A stretch of 64,000 nt of DNA from NCBI GenBank assembly GCA_963783045.1, contig CAWAMD010000004.1, positions 124,001 to 188,000 on the forward strand, read 5' to 3'. Source of the stretch: CAWAMD01 sp963783045. GTDB lineage: Bacteria; Actinomycetota; Nitriliruptoria; Nitriliruptorales; Nitriliruptoraceae. The notes beneath the pieces were generated by a model, which did not search any database, was not told the DNA's origin, and worked only from the letters and a program-made list of their open reading frames with translations. A program made the translations under genes and the position numbers. Positions 46,124 through 54,057 of the stretch are shown one piece after another (positions within the stretch are counted from its first letter, which is position 1; each line of letters starts with the position of its first letter).

Positions 46124-46333
46124 TCAGGCTATCCGACCGCGCCGGACGGCAAGGCGCCAGCAGTGCGTGTGCCAGTGCCGCCGCCACTCGAGCTCGCCCT
46201 CCGGCCAGGCGACCACGTGCCCCTGCCCGGCGGCGATCGCGTTCCCGCACGCGGGACAGCGGTAGTCCTTCGCCGCCTGGTAGCCGTGGACGCGCTTGGC
46301 CTGGTAGCCGTCGAGCTGCGGGACGGACAGCAT
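46124..46333 (-). CDS. Small Cys/His protein, 69 aa
   Basis: Probable zinc-binding protein. YRCPACG gives a C-x-x-C pair, and HVVAWPEGELEWRRHWHTHCW adds His/Cys ligands. This matches my memory of a conserved actinobacterial family annotated only as hypothetical or, misleadingly, ATP/GTP-binding. Its ATG directly follows the stop of the DUF1232 gene. Function unknown. Confidence 0.7.
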   Translation of the reverse strand: MLSVPQLDGYQAKRVHGYQAAKDYRCPACGNAIAAGQGHVVAWPEGELEWRRHWHTHCWRLAVRRGRIA

Positions 46334-46762
46334 TCACCGGCCGATCCCGGCGACGACGAGCAGGAGCGCGAAGCCGTCGTCGCCGCCGCGCCAGTGCTCG
46401 CGCAGCAAGGCGTAGCCGGCCGCGTTGAAGAGGTAGCGCAGCGCCTTGCCGACGATGTACACGTCGTCCATGCGGCCCACGCCCGGAACGATGTCGGGCA
46501 CCACGTCGACCGGGCTGATCACGTAGGCGACGGCCCCGGCCGCGACCGCCTTCGCGTGCCAGGGCACCCTCGGGTCACGCGCGAGGTCGTAGAGCAGGCG
46601 CCCCACGTCCGGCAGGAACTTGAGCAGGGCCCGCCACGCCGAGCGGCGCTGCCGGAGCGTGGGGCGCTCGCCCGGCTCCGGGAAGTCGTCGGGCAGCTCG
46701 ACAGGCTCGATGGCTGCCGGTTCACGCAGAACCGGCAGCCACCGATGCTCGTGGTCAGTCAT
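46334..46762 (-). CDS. DUF1232 (YkvA-like) membrane protein
   Basis: 142 aa. The DUF1232 core reads VPWHAKAVAAGAVAYVISPVDVVPDIVPGVGRMDDVYIV, with the usual hydrophobic segment followed by the S-P-x-D-x-x-P-D signature. The function of the family is unknown. The start overlaps the end of the 3-hydroxyacyl-CoA dehydrogenase gene by 8 bases, and the next gene starts at its stop, so the three are coupled. Confidence 0.82.
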   Translation of the reverse strand: MTDHEHRWLPVLREPAAIEPVELPDDFPEPGERPTLRQRRSAWRALLKFLPDVGRLLYDLARDPRVPWHAKAVAAGAVAYVISPVDVVPDIVPGVGRMDDVYIVGKALRYLFNAAGYALLREHWRGGDDGFALLLVVAGIGR

Positions 46763-48533
46763 AGACGTAGAAGCCCCGACCGACCTTCCGACCGAGGAAC
46801 CCGGCCTCGACCATGTGGCGCAGCAGCGGCGCCGGCTCGTAGGAGGGCTCGCGGAACTCCTCGTGCAGCCGCTCGATGATGGCCAGGGACACGTCGAGCC
46901 CGACGATGTCGATGAGCTGGAACGGGCCCATCGGGTGGGCGGCCCCGAGCTTCATCGCCGTGTCGATCTCCTCGGCGGTGGCGTAGTGGGAGTCGAGCAT
47001 CTTCACCGCGTCGTTGAGGTACGGGAAGAGCAGCGCGTTGACGATGAACCCGGCACGGTCGCCGCACAGCACCCCGACCTTGCCGATCTTGTCCACGAAG
47101 GCACGGGCCTGCTCGACGATGCCGTCCTCGGTGCGGACCGTCGGCACGATCTCGACGAGCTTCATGATCGCCGCCGGGTTGAAGAAGTGCAGCCCGACGA
47201 CCTTGTGGGGCCGGTCGGTGGCCATGGCGGCCTCGATCACCGGCAGCGAGGAGGTCGTGGTCGACAGGACGGCGTCGTCCTTCAGGACCGGGGCCATGCG
47301 CTCGAAGAGGTCCTTCTTGATGGCGAGGTCCTCGGCCACCGCCTCGATCACCACGTCGCAGGGAGCGAAGTCCTCCATGTCGGCCGTCGGCTGGATGTGC
47401 GCAAGCGCCGCGACCATGTCCTCCTCGGACATGCGCCCCTTGTCGACCATGCGCTGCATCGACTTCGACACGCTCGCGGCGACCTTCTCGGCCTTCTCCT
47501 TCGAGCGGCCGCGGACGACCACGTCGAAGCCCGCCTTCGCGCAGACCTCGGTGATGCCGGTGGCCATGGTCCCGGTTCCGAGCACACCGACGGTGGTCCA
47601 GCCGGCGATCGTGTCGGGATCCGCCGGCGGCCGTGCGGCCTCCTCGGAGGCGTCTGCGAGCCGCGAGGAGCCCGGCTCGGCGTAGCTGTAGAAGCCCGCA
47701 CCGGTCTTGCGGCCGAGGAACTCGGCGGAGGTCAGCTGGCTGATGATCGGCTGCGGGGCGAAGCGCGTGTCGTCGAACTGGCTGTGGATCGCGTTCATGA
47801 TGCCGAGCATCGTGTCGATCCCGACGAGGTCCACGAGCGCGATCGGGCCCATCGGGTGCCCGGCCCCGAACCGCATGGCGTTGTCGATGTCCTGCTTGGT
47901 GGCGTAGCCGTTCTCGACCATGGCCACGGCCTGGTTCAGGAACGGGAACAGCAGCTGGTTCGCGATGAAGCCGCGACGGTCGCCGACGACGACGGGGCTC
48001 TTGCCGATCCGCTCGGCGAAGGCGCGTGCCGTCTGCACGACCTGGTCGTCGGTGACGACCGTGCGGACGAGCTCGATGAGCTTCATGACCGGCGCCGGGT
48101 TGAAGAAGTGGAACCCGAGCACCCGGTTCGGCCGACGGGTGCGCACGGCGATGTCGATCACCGGCAGCGACGAGGTGTTCGTGGCCACGATCGCGTGATC
48201 ACCGACGTGCTTGTCGATCGCCTCGAAGGCGGCCTGCTTGAGGTGGAGCAGCTCCGGCACCGCCTCCACGACGAGGTCGCGGTCGGCCAGCGCCTCCATC
48301 TTCGTCGTGCCCGTGATGCGACCGAGGATGTCGTCGGCCTCGCTCTGCTCGAGCTTGTTCCGCGACACCAGGCGGTCCAGCGACTGGACGATCCGCTGTC
48401 GCCCGCGCTCGACGGCCGCGTCGTCGACCTCGACGAAGGTCACCTCGATCCCGTTGCGCGCGACGATCTCGGCGATGCCGGACCCCATGGTCCCGCAGCC
48501 GACGATGCCGACCTTGTTGATCTCCTCGGACAC
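46755..48533 (-). CDS. Double 3-hydroxyacyl-CoA dehydrogenase
   Basis: 592 aa made of two complete 3-hydroxyacyl-CoA dehydrogenase modules (about 1-290 and 305-592). Each has an NAD-binding Rossmann domain (GIVGCGTMGSGI; GVLGTGTMATGI) and a C-terminal helical domain ending in FLGRKxGxGFY. Both copies keep the catalytic Ser (TSSLP), His (HFFNP), Glu (MKLIELV; MKLVEIV) and Asn (GFIANQLL; GFIVNALL). They are only moderately alike, so the duplication is old. It oxidises 3-hydroxyacyl-CoA in beta-oxidation. GGGAGG lies 7 bases before the GTG. Confidence 0.92.
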   Translation of the reverse strand: MSEEINKVGIVGCGTMGSGIAEIVARNGIEVTFVEVDDAAVERGRQRIVQSLDRLVSRNKLEQSEADDILGRITGTTKMEALADRDLVVEAVPELLHLKQAAFEAIDKHVGDHAIVATNTSSLPVIDIAVRTRRPNRVLGFHFFNPAPVMKLIELVRTVVTDDQVVQTARAFAERIGKSPVVVGDRRGFIANQLLFPFLNQAVAMVENGYATKQDIDNAMRFGAGHPMGPIALVDLVGIDTMLGIMNAIHSQFDDTRFAPQPIISQLTSAEFLGRKTGAGFYSYAEPGSSRLADASEEAARPPADPDTIAGWTTVGVLGTGTMATGITEVCAKAGFDVVVRGRSKEKAEKVAASVSKSMQRMVDKGRMSEEDMVAALAHIQPTADMEDFAPCDVVIEAVAEDLAIKKDLFERMAPVLKDDAVLSTTTSSLPVIEAAMATDRPHKVVGLHFFNPAAIMKLVEIVPTVRTEDGIVEQARAFVDKIGKVGVLCGDRAGFIVNALLFPYLNDAVKMLDSHYATAEEIDTAMKLGAAHPMGPFQLIDIVGLDVSLAIIERLHEEFREPSYEPAPLLRHMVEAGFLGRKVGRGFYVYD

Positions 48534-48764
48534 CTCGGGCCTCCCTGCACCTGCACGAACCGACGGCTGCCGTCGGTCCCTGGCTCGCGAACCATCTCGC
48601 GACGAACGGTTTCAAAGCGGTGCGTGGCACACGTCCACGACTGCCCCGCGAGCCTACGGGCCCCCGCACCGGGGCCCCAACCCGCACACGTCCGAAGGAC
48701 CCGCCGCCAGGGGCCGAAGGTCCTGACTTCAGCGCAGGGTCTCGACGGGACGCCACCCAACCCT

Positions 48765-48792
48765 TACTATCTTTAGTGCTGAACTAATAGTT
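48765..48792 (+). promoter_or_regulatory. nirK promoter/operator region
   Basis: An AT-rich island in an otherwise GC-rich gap. TACTAT (48765-48770) can be a -10 with a weak CTCGAC -35 18 bases ahead (48741-48746). Immediately downstream are two overlapping inverted repeats, TTAGT-GCTGA-ACTAA (48773-48787) and AACTA-A-TAGTT (48782-48792). A protein bound there would cover the transcription start. The NsrR-like regulator encoded beyond nirK is the likely binder. The rest of the 296-bp gap 48534-48829 shows nothing recognisable. Confidence 0.45.
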
Positions 48793-48829
48793 AGCCCATC
48801 AGGGCTCGGATGCACGGGAAGGCAATCCG

Positions 48830-50374
48830 ATGACCGAGAACCGGACCGAGGTGTCCCCCACCGGGACGCGAACGATCCCGCCGCGCACGACAGAGGACGA
48901 AGGGCTCAGCCGAAGCCGCGCCGTCGCCCTCCTCGTCGCCGCCGTGACGCTCAGCGTCGTGGCGTCCATGATCGCCACCTCGTGGGGAGGAAACGCGCCG
49001 GCGGCGACCGACGCCGCCGCCTCCGGCACCACCGACACCAGCGCCCAGCCCGCCGCGGACACCGGCGGCGACACGCAGGCCGCGGCGAACGCAGCTCCGG
49101 CGACCGCGCCGGCGATCTTCCGCGACCCGACCGACGTCGGCACGCCGGTCGGTGACCGCGGCCCGACCACCGTCGAGTACACGATCACCAGCAAGGAGGT
49201 CGAGGGGCAGCTCGCGGACGGCACCACCTACACGTACTGGACCTTCGACGGCACCGTGCCGGGCCCGTTCCTGCGCGCGCGTGTCGGCGACACGGTGAAG
49301 ATCACGCTGGAGAACGCGCCCGACTCGACGATGACCCACTCGATCGACCTGCATGCGGTCAACGGGCCGGGCGGCGGGGCGCTCGTGCTGCAGGCACCTC
49401 CGGGCGAGTCCCGCACGGTCTCGTTCAAGACCCTCAACCCGGGCCTGTTCGTCTACCACTGCGCCACCCCGCACGTGCCGTCGCACATCGCGAACGGGAT
49501 GTTCGGGATGATCCTGGTCGAGCCCGAGGGTGGCCTCGCACCGGTCGACCACGAGTTCTACGTCATGCAGTCGGAGATCTACACGGCCGAGCCGCGCGGC
49601 ACGAAGGGGCACGTGACCTACGACGCCGACAAGATGATGGCCGAGGACCCGACCTACGTCGTCTTCAACGGCACCGCGAAGGGCCTCACCGGCGACAACG
49701 CGCTGCAGGCCAAGGTCGGTGACACCGTCCGCATCTTCTTCGGCGACGCCGGCCCGAACCTCATCTCGAGCTTCCACGTCATCGGCGAGATCATGGACAA
49801 CGTCCAGGTCGAGGGCGGCAGCCTGACCAACCACAACGTCCAGACGACGGCCGTGCCGGCCGGCGGGGCCACGTGGGCCGAGCTGACCATCAACGAGCCC
49901 GGTGACTACATCCTGCTCGACCACGCGATCACCCGCGCGATGGACGGCGGCGCGCTCGCCATCCTCCACGCCGAGGGCACCCCGGACCGCAGCATCTACG
50001 ACGCCGAAGGCTGGCCTGCCCCGGCCGAGAAGCCCGCGGACAAGCCGGCGGACACGCCCGCCGACGGCGGCGCCCAGCAGGCCGCAGCCGCCGGCACGGT
50101 CCAGGTCGCGATGACCGAGTTCGCCTTCGACCTCTCCACCCAGACGGCGAAGGCCGGCAACGTGACCTTCGACATCAGCGACGACGGCGCCATCGAGCAC
50201 GAGTTCTCGATCGCACCGGCCAGCTCGCCCGACTCCCCGATCACACGCACGACCATCGGCGCCGGCGGGAGCGACACGCTCTCCGTCGACCTGGCGCCCG
50301 GGACCTACGAGATCGCCTGCCACATCCCCGGCCACTACGAGGCCGGGATGAAGACGACGCTCACGGTCAGCTGA
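48830..50374 (+). CDS. nirK: Copper nitrite reductase with C-terminal cupredoxin domain
   Basis: 514 aa. One membrane anchor (about 30-50) and an Ala/Thr/Asp-rich linker lead to a two-domain NirK. Type 1 copper ligands are His170, Cys211, His219 and Met224; type 2 ligands are His175, His210 and His365. The catalytic Asp173 and His316 are present. It reduces nitrite to NO outside the membrane. After a second low-complexity linker (about 390-425) comes an extra plastocyanin-like domain with His457, Cys497, His502 and Met507 (C-x4-H-x4-M), a likely built-in electron donor. GGAAGG precedes the ATG. No NO reductase is in the window. Confidence 0.92.
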   Translation: MTENRTEVSPTGTRTIPPRTTEDEGLSRSRAVALLVAAVTLSVVASMIATSWGGNAPAATDAAASGTTDTSAQPAADTGGDTQAAANAAPATAPAIFRDPTDVGTPVGDRGPTTVEYTITSKEVEGQLADGTTYTYWTFDGTVPGPFLRARVGDTVKITLENAPDSTMTHSIDLHAVNGPGGGALVLQAPPGESRTVSFKTLNPGLFVYHCATPHVPSHIANGMFGMILVEPEGGLAPVDHEFYVMQSEIYTAEPRGTKGHVTYDADKMMAEDPTYVVFNGTAKGLTGDNALQAKVGDTVRIFFGDAGPNLISSFHVIGEIMDNVQVEGGSLTNHNVQTTAVPAGGATWAELTINEPGDYILLDHAITRAMDGGALAILHAEGTPDRSIYDAEGWPAPAEKPADKPADTPADGGAQQAAAAGTVQVAMTEFAFDLSTQTAKAGNVTFDISDDGAIEHEFSIAPASSPDSPITRTTIGAGGSDTLSVDLAPGTYEIACHIPGHYEAGMKTTLTVS

Positions 50375-50393
50375 AGCTGCCTTCCCGGCAGAC

Positions 50394-50423
50394 GGCGGCG
50401 CCGCTCGTTCGAGCGGCGCCGCC
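50394..50423 (+). terminator. Perfect 14-bp hairpin after nirK
   Basis: GGCGGCGCCGCTCG (50394-50407) and its exact inverse complement (50410-50423) are separated by TT. It lies 20 bases past the nirK stop. There is no T-run, but the stem is very stable. Confidence 0.7.
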
Positions 50424-50441
50424 AACGTCACGCAAACCGCC

Positions 50442-50549
50442 CAGCGCACTAGTGCGTTCGCGTATGCACGCGTGCCCCAGCGCACTAGTGCGTTCGCGTA
50501 TGCACGCGTGCCGCAGCGCACTAGTGCGTTCGCGTGCGCACGCGCCGGC
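50442..50549. repeat. Three tandem 36-bp repeats
   Basis: Three head-to-tail units start at 50442, 50478 and 50514. Units 1 and 2 differ by one base and unit 3 by several near its end. Each carries the perfect 12-base palindrome CGCACTAGTGCG followed by TTCGCGTATGCACGCG-like sequence. They fill the space between the nirK terminator and the stop of the convergent Rrf2 gene. The unit length keeps a reading frame, but no ribosome site or protein family supports a gene. Confidence 0.85.
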
Positions 50550-50552
50550 GAC

Positions 50553-50996
50553 TCAGACGGTGGCGGCGTCGGTGTCCAGGGCCGCGTCGAGGCTGCCGAT
50601 CTCGGCGAACGTCGTCGCCCGCAGCTGGTGGATCATGGCCTCCTGCGCCCGGGCCCACGGCTCGTGGACGGCGCAGTGGCCCTCCCAACGGCAGGGACCG
50701 CCCCGCAGGACGCACTCACGCGACCGGATGTCGCCCTCGGCGGCCTCGATGACCTCGAGCAGGCTGATCTCGTCGGCACGACGCGAGAGCGCGTAGCCGC
50801 CGTCAGGACCGGCGCTGGAGACGACGAGCTTGGCGCGGACGAGGTTGGACAGGATCTGCGGCAGGTAGTTCTCCGAGATGTCCATGTCCTCGGCGATCTG
50901 CCGGGCCTTCACGCGCCCCGGCTCGTCTTCGTGCCGTGCGAGGAACAGCACGGCACGCACGGAGTAGTCGGCGCGCTTTCCGAGTGTGAGGTTCAT
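50553..50996 (-). CDS. Rrf2-family regulator, NsrR-like [Fe-S] sensor
   Basis: 147 aa. The winged-helix part (YSVRAVLFLA, ARQIAEDMDISENYLPQILSNL, GPDGGYALSR) is typical of Rrf2 proteins. Cysteines 95, 102 and 108 (C-x6-C-x5-C) are close to the cluster ligands of Streptomyces NsrR (93, 99, 105), so an NO-sensitive iron-sulfur cluster is likely. Convergent to nirK, whose product makes NO, it probably controls nirK. A 23-bp inverted repeat over its own -10 box suggests autoregulation. A TACGCT box 6 bases before the ATG suggests a leaderless mRNA. Confidence 0.88.
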   Translation of the reverse strand: MNLTLGKRADYSVRAVLFLARHEDEPGRVKARQIAEDMDISENYLPQILSNLVRAKLVVSSAGPDGGYALSRRADEISLLEVIEAAEGDIRSRECVLRGGPCRWEGHCAVHEPWARAQEAMIHQLRATTFAEIGSLDAALDTDAATV

Positions 50997-51019
50997 ACGT
51001 TGAGCGTATCGCTCAGCGT
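50997..51019 (-). promoter_or_regulatory. Rrf2 gene operator over the -10 box
   Basis: ACGTTGAGCG (50997-51006), TAT, and CGCTCAGCGT (51010-51019) form a 10-3-10 inverted repeat with one mismatch, directly before the ATG. Minus-strand TACGCT (51003-51008) within it is a good -10 box, 6 bases from the start codon. A dimer bound here would cover the promoter. Confidence 0.6.
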
Positions 51020-51108
51020 TGGCGTGCCCCGAGGAAGCACAGCCCCTACGCGCGGCCCGAACGGCCCGGTGCGCATGGTCCCGACCGGCCCGTGAGACCC
51101 GGGCCTCG

Positions 51109-51519
51109 TCAGGACGCGGGGACCTCGGTGTCGATGGCGGATGCGCACTCCAGCAGCGCCTTCGCGGCAGGCATGTAGCGGAACACCGTGAGCAGGTCCC
51201 CCTCGAGCCTCAGCCGCCGCAGCACGAGACCCTTGATCGGCTCCAGCGCGCCGTGGATGACCTGGCCCCAGCGTGAGTACGGCGCTTCGATGCGGAACGG
51301 CGCCGTGAGGTAGCGGTCGAGGTCCACGACCGACCCTCCCCGGCACACCCCCTCGTGCAGGTCCAGCCACACGTGACGGGTGGGCGCCTGCGCTTCGGCG
51401 GTGAAGCACAGCGCCAGCGGCCACCGCCAGCCGGCTGCGGCCCGTCGGTATACCTCCGACTCGTTCACGGCGTCGCAGAACGCCGCGAGCCACTCCGCCG
51501 TGCCCAGCTCGACGCTCAC
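51109..51519 (-). CDS. SCP2-like sterol/lipid carrier domain protein
   Basis: 136 aa. The overall pattern (SEVYRRAAAGWRWPLALCF, HVWLDLHEGVCRGGSV, LDRYLTAPFRIEAPYSRWGQVIHG, a hydrophobic C-terminal FRYMPAAKALLECA) resembles bacterial SCP2-type putative sterol carrier proteins. I have no direct evidence for a ligand. GGGAGG lies 8 bases before the GTG. It follows the CPBP gene by 40 bp on the same strand. Confidence 0.6.
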   Translation of the reverse strand: MSVELGTAEWLAAFCDAVNESEVYRRAAAGWRWPLALCFTAEAQAPTRHVWLDLHEGVCRGGSVVDLDRYLTAPFRIEAPYSRWGQVIHGALEPIKGLVLRRLRLEGDLLTVFRYMPAAKALLECASAIDTEVPAS

Positions 51520-51559
51520 CCGCCCTGCCTCCCGCCGACACGGAGCCTACCGGGACCCG

Positions 51560-52342
51560 TCACCGCAACGTGGCGTAGGCGAGGGTCAGCTCGATCGCGT
51601 TGAAGGTCGCGTGTCCGAACACCGCCACGACAAGGGATCCGGTGCGATGGAAGGCGGCAGCGAGCCAGACCCCGAGCAGCAGCAGCGCGGCGGTGAACAG
51701 CGGCTGCGTGACCTCCAGGTGGACCCCCGCGAAGACGAGTGCCGAGATGAACAGCCCCGGGAAGAGACCGAGCCGGCCACGCAGCGACTGGAAGAGGATG
51801 CCGCGGAACACGAACTCCTCGAGGAGCGGTGCGCCGACGACCGCGATGAGCACGCTGACGGCCGTCACGAGCCCGCCTCGCGTGGAGGCGTTCAGCACCG
51901 TCTGGGACGGCGGCTTCACCGGCCCGAAGACCTGGTTTCCGACCGTGAGCGTGAGCACGACGATGACGTAGCCGGCCACGCCGACGCCGATCCCGATCCC
52001 GGCGTGGCGCCAGGCCGGTCGGACGGGGCCGAGGGCCCGCCAGCTCAACACCCCACGGAGGGCCAGCCATGCGACGGCGCCGGCCAGCGTGAACAGCTGG
52101 ACACCGAACAGGACGGCCAGCGAGACGACACCGTCGTCGAACGTGAAGCCGAGCGCCGACAGCGGGATCCCGACGAGCAGCTGCGCCGCGATGGTCCAGA
52201 GCACCAGCCCGAACCCGTCGAGGACGGTGAACGGCACCCGGAAGGCGTCGGGCGGGTCGGGGGCGTCGTGCCGCCAGCCCGGTTCGGGCTCCGGCCACGG
52301 CCGGTCCGCCTGTCCGGTTCCGAGAGGCTCCCGGGTGCTCAT
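51560..52342 (-). CDS. CPBP-family intramembrane glutamic endopeptidase
   Basis: 260 aa polytopic membrane protein with a Pro-rich cytoplasmic head. The CPBP (Abi/Rce1-like) active site is present: Glu175-Glu176 in LLEEFVFRGILF, then AGVHLEV and FGHATFNAIE. Such proteases cleave membrane-bound or prenylated substrates and take part in bacteriocin immunity or envelope control; the substrate is unknown. The ATG overlaps the SpoIID stop (ATGA), linking it to cell-wall genes murA and SpoIID. Confidence 0.88.
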   Translation of the reverse strand: MSTREPLGTGQADRPWPEPEPGWRHDAPDPPDAFRVPFTVLDGFGLVLWTIAAQLLVGIPLSALGFTFDDGVVSLAVLFGVQLFTLAGAVAWLALRGVLSWRALGPVRPAWRHAGIGIGVGVAGYVIVVLTLTVGNQVFGPVKPPSQTVLNASTRGGLVTAVSVLIAVVGAPLLEEFVFRGILFQSLRGRLGLFPGLFISALVFAGVHLEVTQPLFTAALLLLGVWLAAAFHRTGSLVVAVFGHATFNAIELTLAYATLR

Positions 52343-54057
52343 GACTGCCCTTCTCTGACCGGGACGAGCACGCCGACCACGAGACCCGCGAGCAGCCCGG
52401 CGAGCGCCGCCGGCAGCGTGCCCGGCCGGCCGGTGGGCGAGGCGGGCAGCAGGCTCGCCGCGCGCGCTGCGGGGACGTGGAGATCCTGCACGTCGACGCG
52501 GGCCCCGGACACCGACGGGGCCCCCGTCTCGTCCACCGCGGTGAGCCGCACGTCGTAGCGACCCGCAGGGACGGGATCACCGTGGGCGTCGTCGAGGTCC
52601 CAGCGGACCTCCTGGGGGCCGGCGACCACGATGCCGAGATCGCGGTCGAGCACGGCGGTGCCGTCCGGGCGTGCGATGTCCATGTGCAGCTGACTCGGCT
52701 TGTTGACGGCCGTACGGATGGTGACGACCTCGAGGCGGGTCGGTGCCGACCGGCTCACGGCGGCATCCGCGATCTGCAGGGTGGCACCGTACCCATCGGG
52801 CGGCACGAGCCGGACCTGGCCGCCCGATGCCGACCGGACCGTCCAGGTGCCCATCCCCCGCGCGGTGACCGGTGTCCCGGCGGCCTCGATGGTCAGCGGC
52901 CGATCGGCGGTCACCGTGACCTCGTCGCCGCCGTCCCAGCCGACCCGCATGGTGTCGGGGAGCCCGGGGGCGCGGACCGGCGCCAGCCCGCCGTAGTAGT
53001 GGGCGAGGATCGCAGCGGCGTCCGCGCCGTCCTGCGCCATCCCGTCGGCGCCCCACTGGCTCATGCCCACCCCATGTCCGAAGCCGGCCCCGTCGACCAC
53101 CACCGCGTCGGCCGTCACGGTCACGTCGATCCGGCTCGACGGCAGTGTCGTGGGCAGACGCCCACCGTCCTCGCGGCGGCCGGGGAAGTCGCCGGGGAAG
53201 AGCTGTGGCGCGACGGTGGAGACGAAGGACCGGAAGTCGCTGGCGCCCACCTCGACGACCGTGCCGTGGAGGCCGGTGACCCGGATCCGGTCGGGCGCGC
53301 CGTCGGTGGTGATCCGCCGGACGTCGGCGACGGGTGTGACCGCCGCGAGCTGCTCCCCGTGCGCCAGGATCGCGTCGAACTGGTCGCGGCCGAAGGTGAC
53401 CGACCAGTGGTGCAGCGGCGCGATCGCGTCGGCGGGGTCGTCGACGCCGCGCAGGTACGGCACGGACGGACCGCCGAAGACGTCCTCGTTGTCCCGGGTC
53501 CGCCCACCCGACGAGGAGAAGTAGCGCGTCAGCGCCGGCGCGCCGTCGAACAGCAGGACCTGGCCGGCCGTCGCGTCGACCGCCTGCTGCCAGCGCTGTC
53601 CGACGAACGGCTGCTCGACCACGGCACGGCCCCGGAAGCGCTGGCAGGCCGTCGAGGCGCAGACGTCGTAGCCGAGCCCCCGCCGCTCGAACGTGCCGAG
53701 CCGGGCCTGGTACCAGGCGTAGGTGCGGACCGCGATCGCCTGGGCCTCCAGCGCGGCCATCGGCCACCGGGCGGGCATCTCGTCGACGCCCGCGACGTAG
53801 TCCTCGATCCCGAGGTCGTCGACGACGGTGAGGCCGCCACCCGGAGCCGCGCGGACCTCGATGGTGCCGACGAACCGGTGACCGTTGCCGAGGGTGATGG
53901 TGGCGCCGGCCGGCGCCTCGAAACGGACGGTGGGCGCAACCGCGGCCGGCGCCTCGGCCGCGAAGGACGCGGCCGGGGCAGCGAGCATCCAGGATGCGGC
54001 GAGCAGGGCGAGCAGCGTCACGACCCGCGTGGCGTCCCCGGTCGGGCGCCTAGGCAT
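52339..54057 (-). CDS. Exported SpoIID/LytB-domain protein
   Basis: 572 aa. A signal peptide (TLLALLAASWMLAAPAASFA) is followed by a SpoIID domain with GIEDYVAGVDEMPARWPMAAL, EAQAIAVRTYAWYQARL and GFGHGVGMSQWGADGMA. SpoIID-type proteins are lytic transglycosylases that cut peptidoglycan. A C-terminal beta-rich part (VPAGRYDVRLTAVDE, FlgD-like) ends with a membrane segment (LPAALAGLLAGLVVGVLVPV). The organism need not sporulate; non-sporing actinobacteria have such proteins. The ATG at 54057 overlaps the murA end by 8 bases; the ribosome site is weak. Confidence 0.88.
   Translation of the reverse strand: MPRRPTGDATRVVTLLALLAASWMLAAPAASFAAEAPAAVAPTVRFEAPAGATITLGNGHRFVGTIEVRAAPGGGLTVVDDLGIEDYVAGVDEMPARWPMAALEAQAIAVRTYAWYQARLGTFERRGLGYDVCASTACQRFRGRAVVEQPFVGQRWQQAVDATAGQVLLFDGAPALTRYFSSSGGRTRDNEDVFGGPSVPYLRGVDDPADAIAPLHHWSVTFGRDQFDAILAHGEQLAAVTPVADVRRITTDGAPDRIRVTGLHGTVVEVGASDFRSFVSTVAPQLFPGDFPGRREDGGRLPTTLPSSRIDVTVTADAVVVDGAGFGHGVGMSQWGADGMAQDGADAAAILAHYYGGLAPVRAPGLPDTMRVGWDGGDEVTVTADRPLTIEAAGTPVTARGMGTWTVRSASGGQVRLVPPDGYGATLQIADAAVSRSAPTRLEVVTIRTAVNKPSQLHMDIARPDGTAVLDRDLGIVVAGPQEVRWDLDDAHGDPVPAGRYDVRLTAVDETGAPSVSGARVDVQDLHVPAARAASLLPASPTGRPGTLPAALAGLLAGLVVGVLVPVREGQS

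Noticed and set aside
50442..50549. The 36-bp repeats as a CRISPR array
   Set aside because: The repeats are contiguous with no spacers, only three units exist, and no cas genes are present.
50452..50796. A repeat protein encoded by the 36-bp units (12-residue repeats)
   Set aside because: There is no ribosome site, and the frame runs antisense into the well-supported Rrf2 gene.
52339..54057. SpoIID as a sign of endospore formation
   Set aside because: SpoIID/LytB-domain proteins occur in many non-sporing actinobacteria, and no other sporulation gene is in the window.
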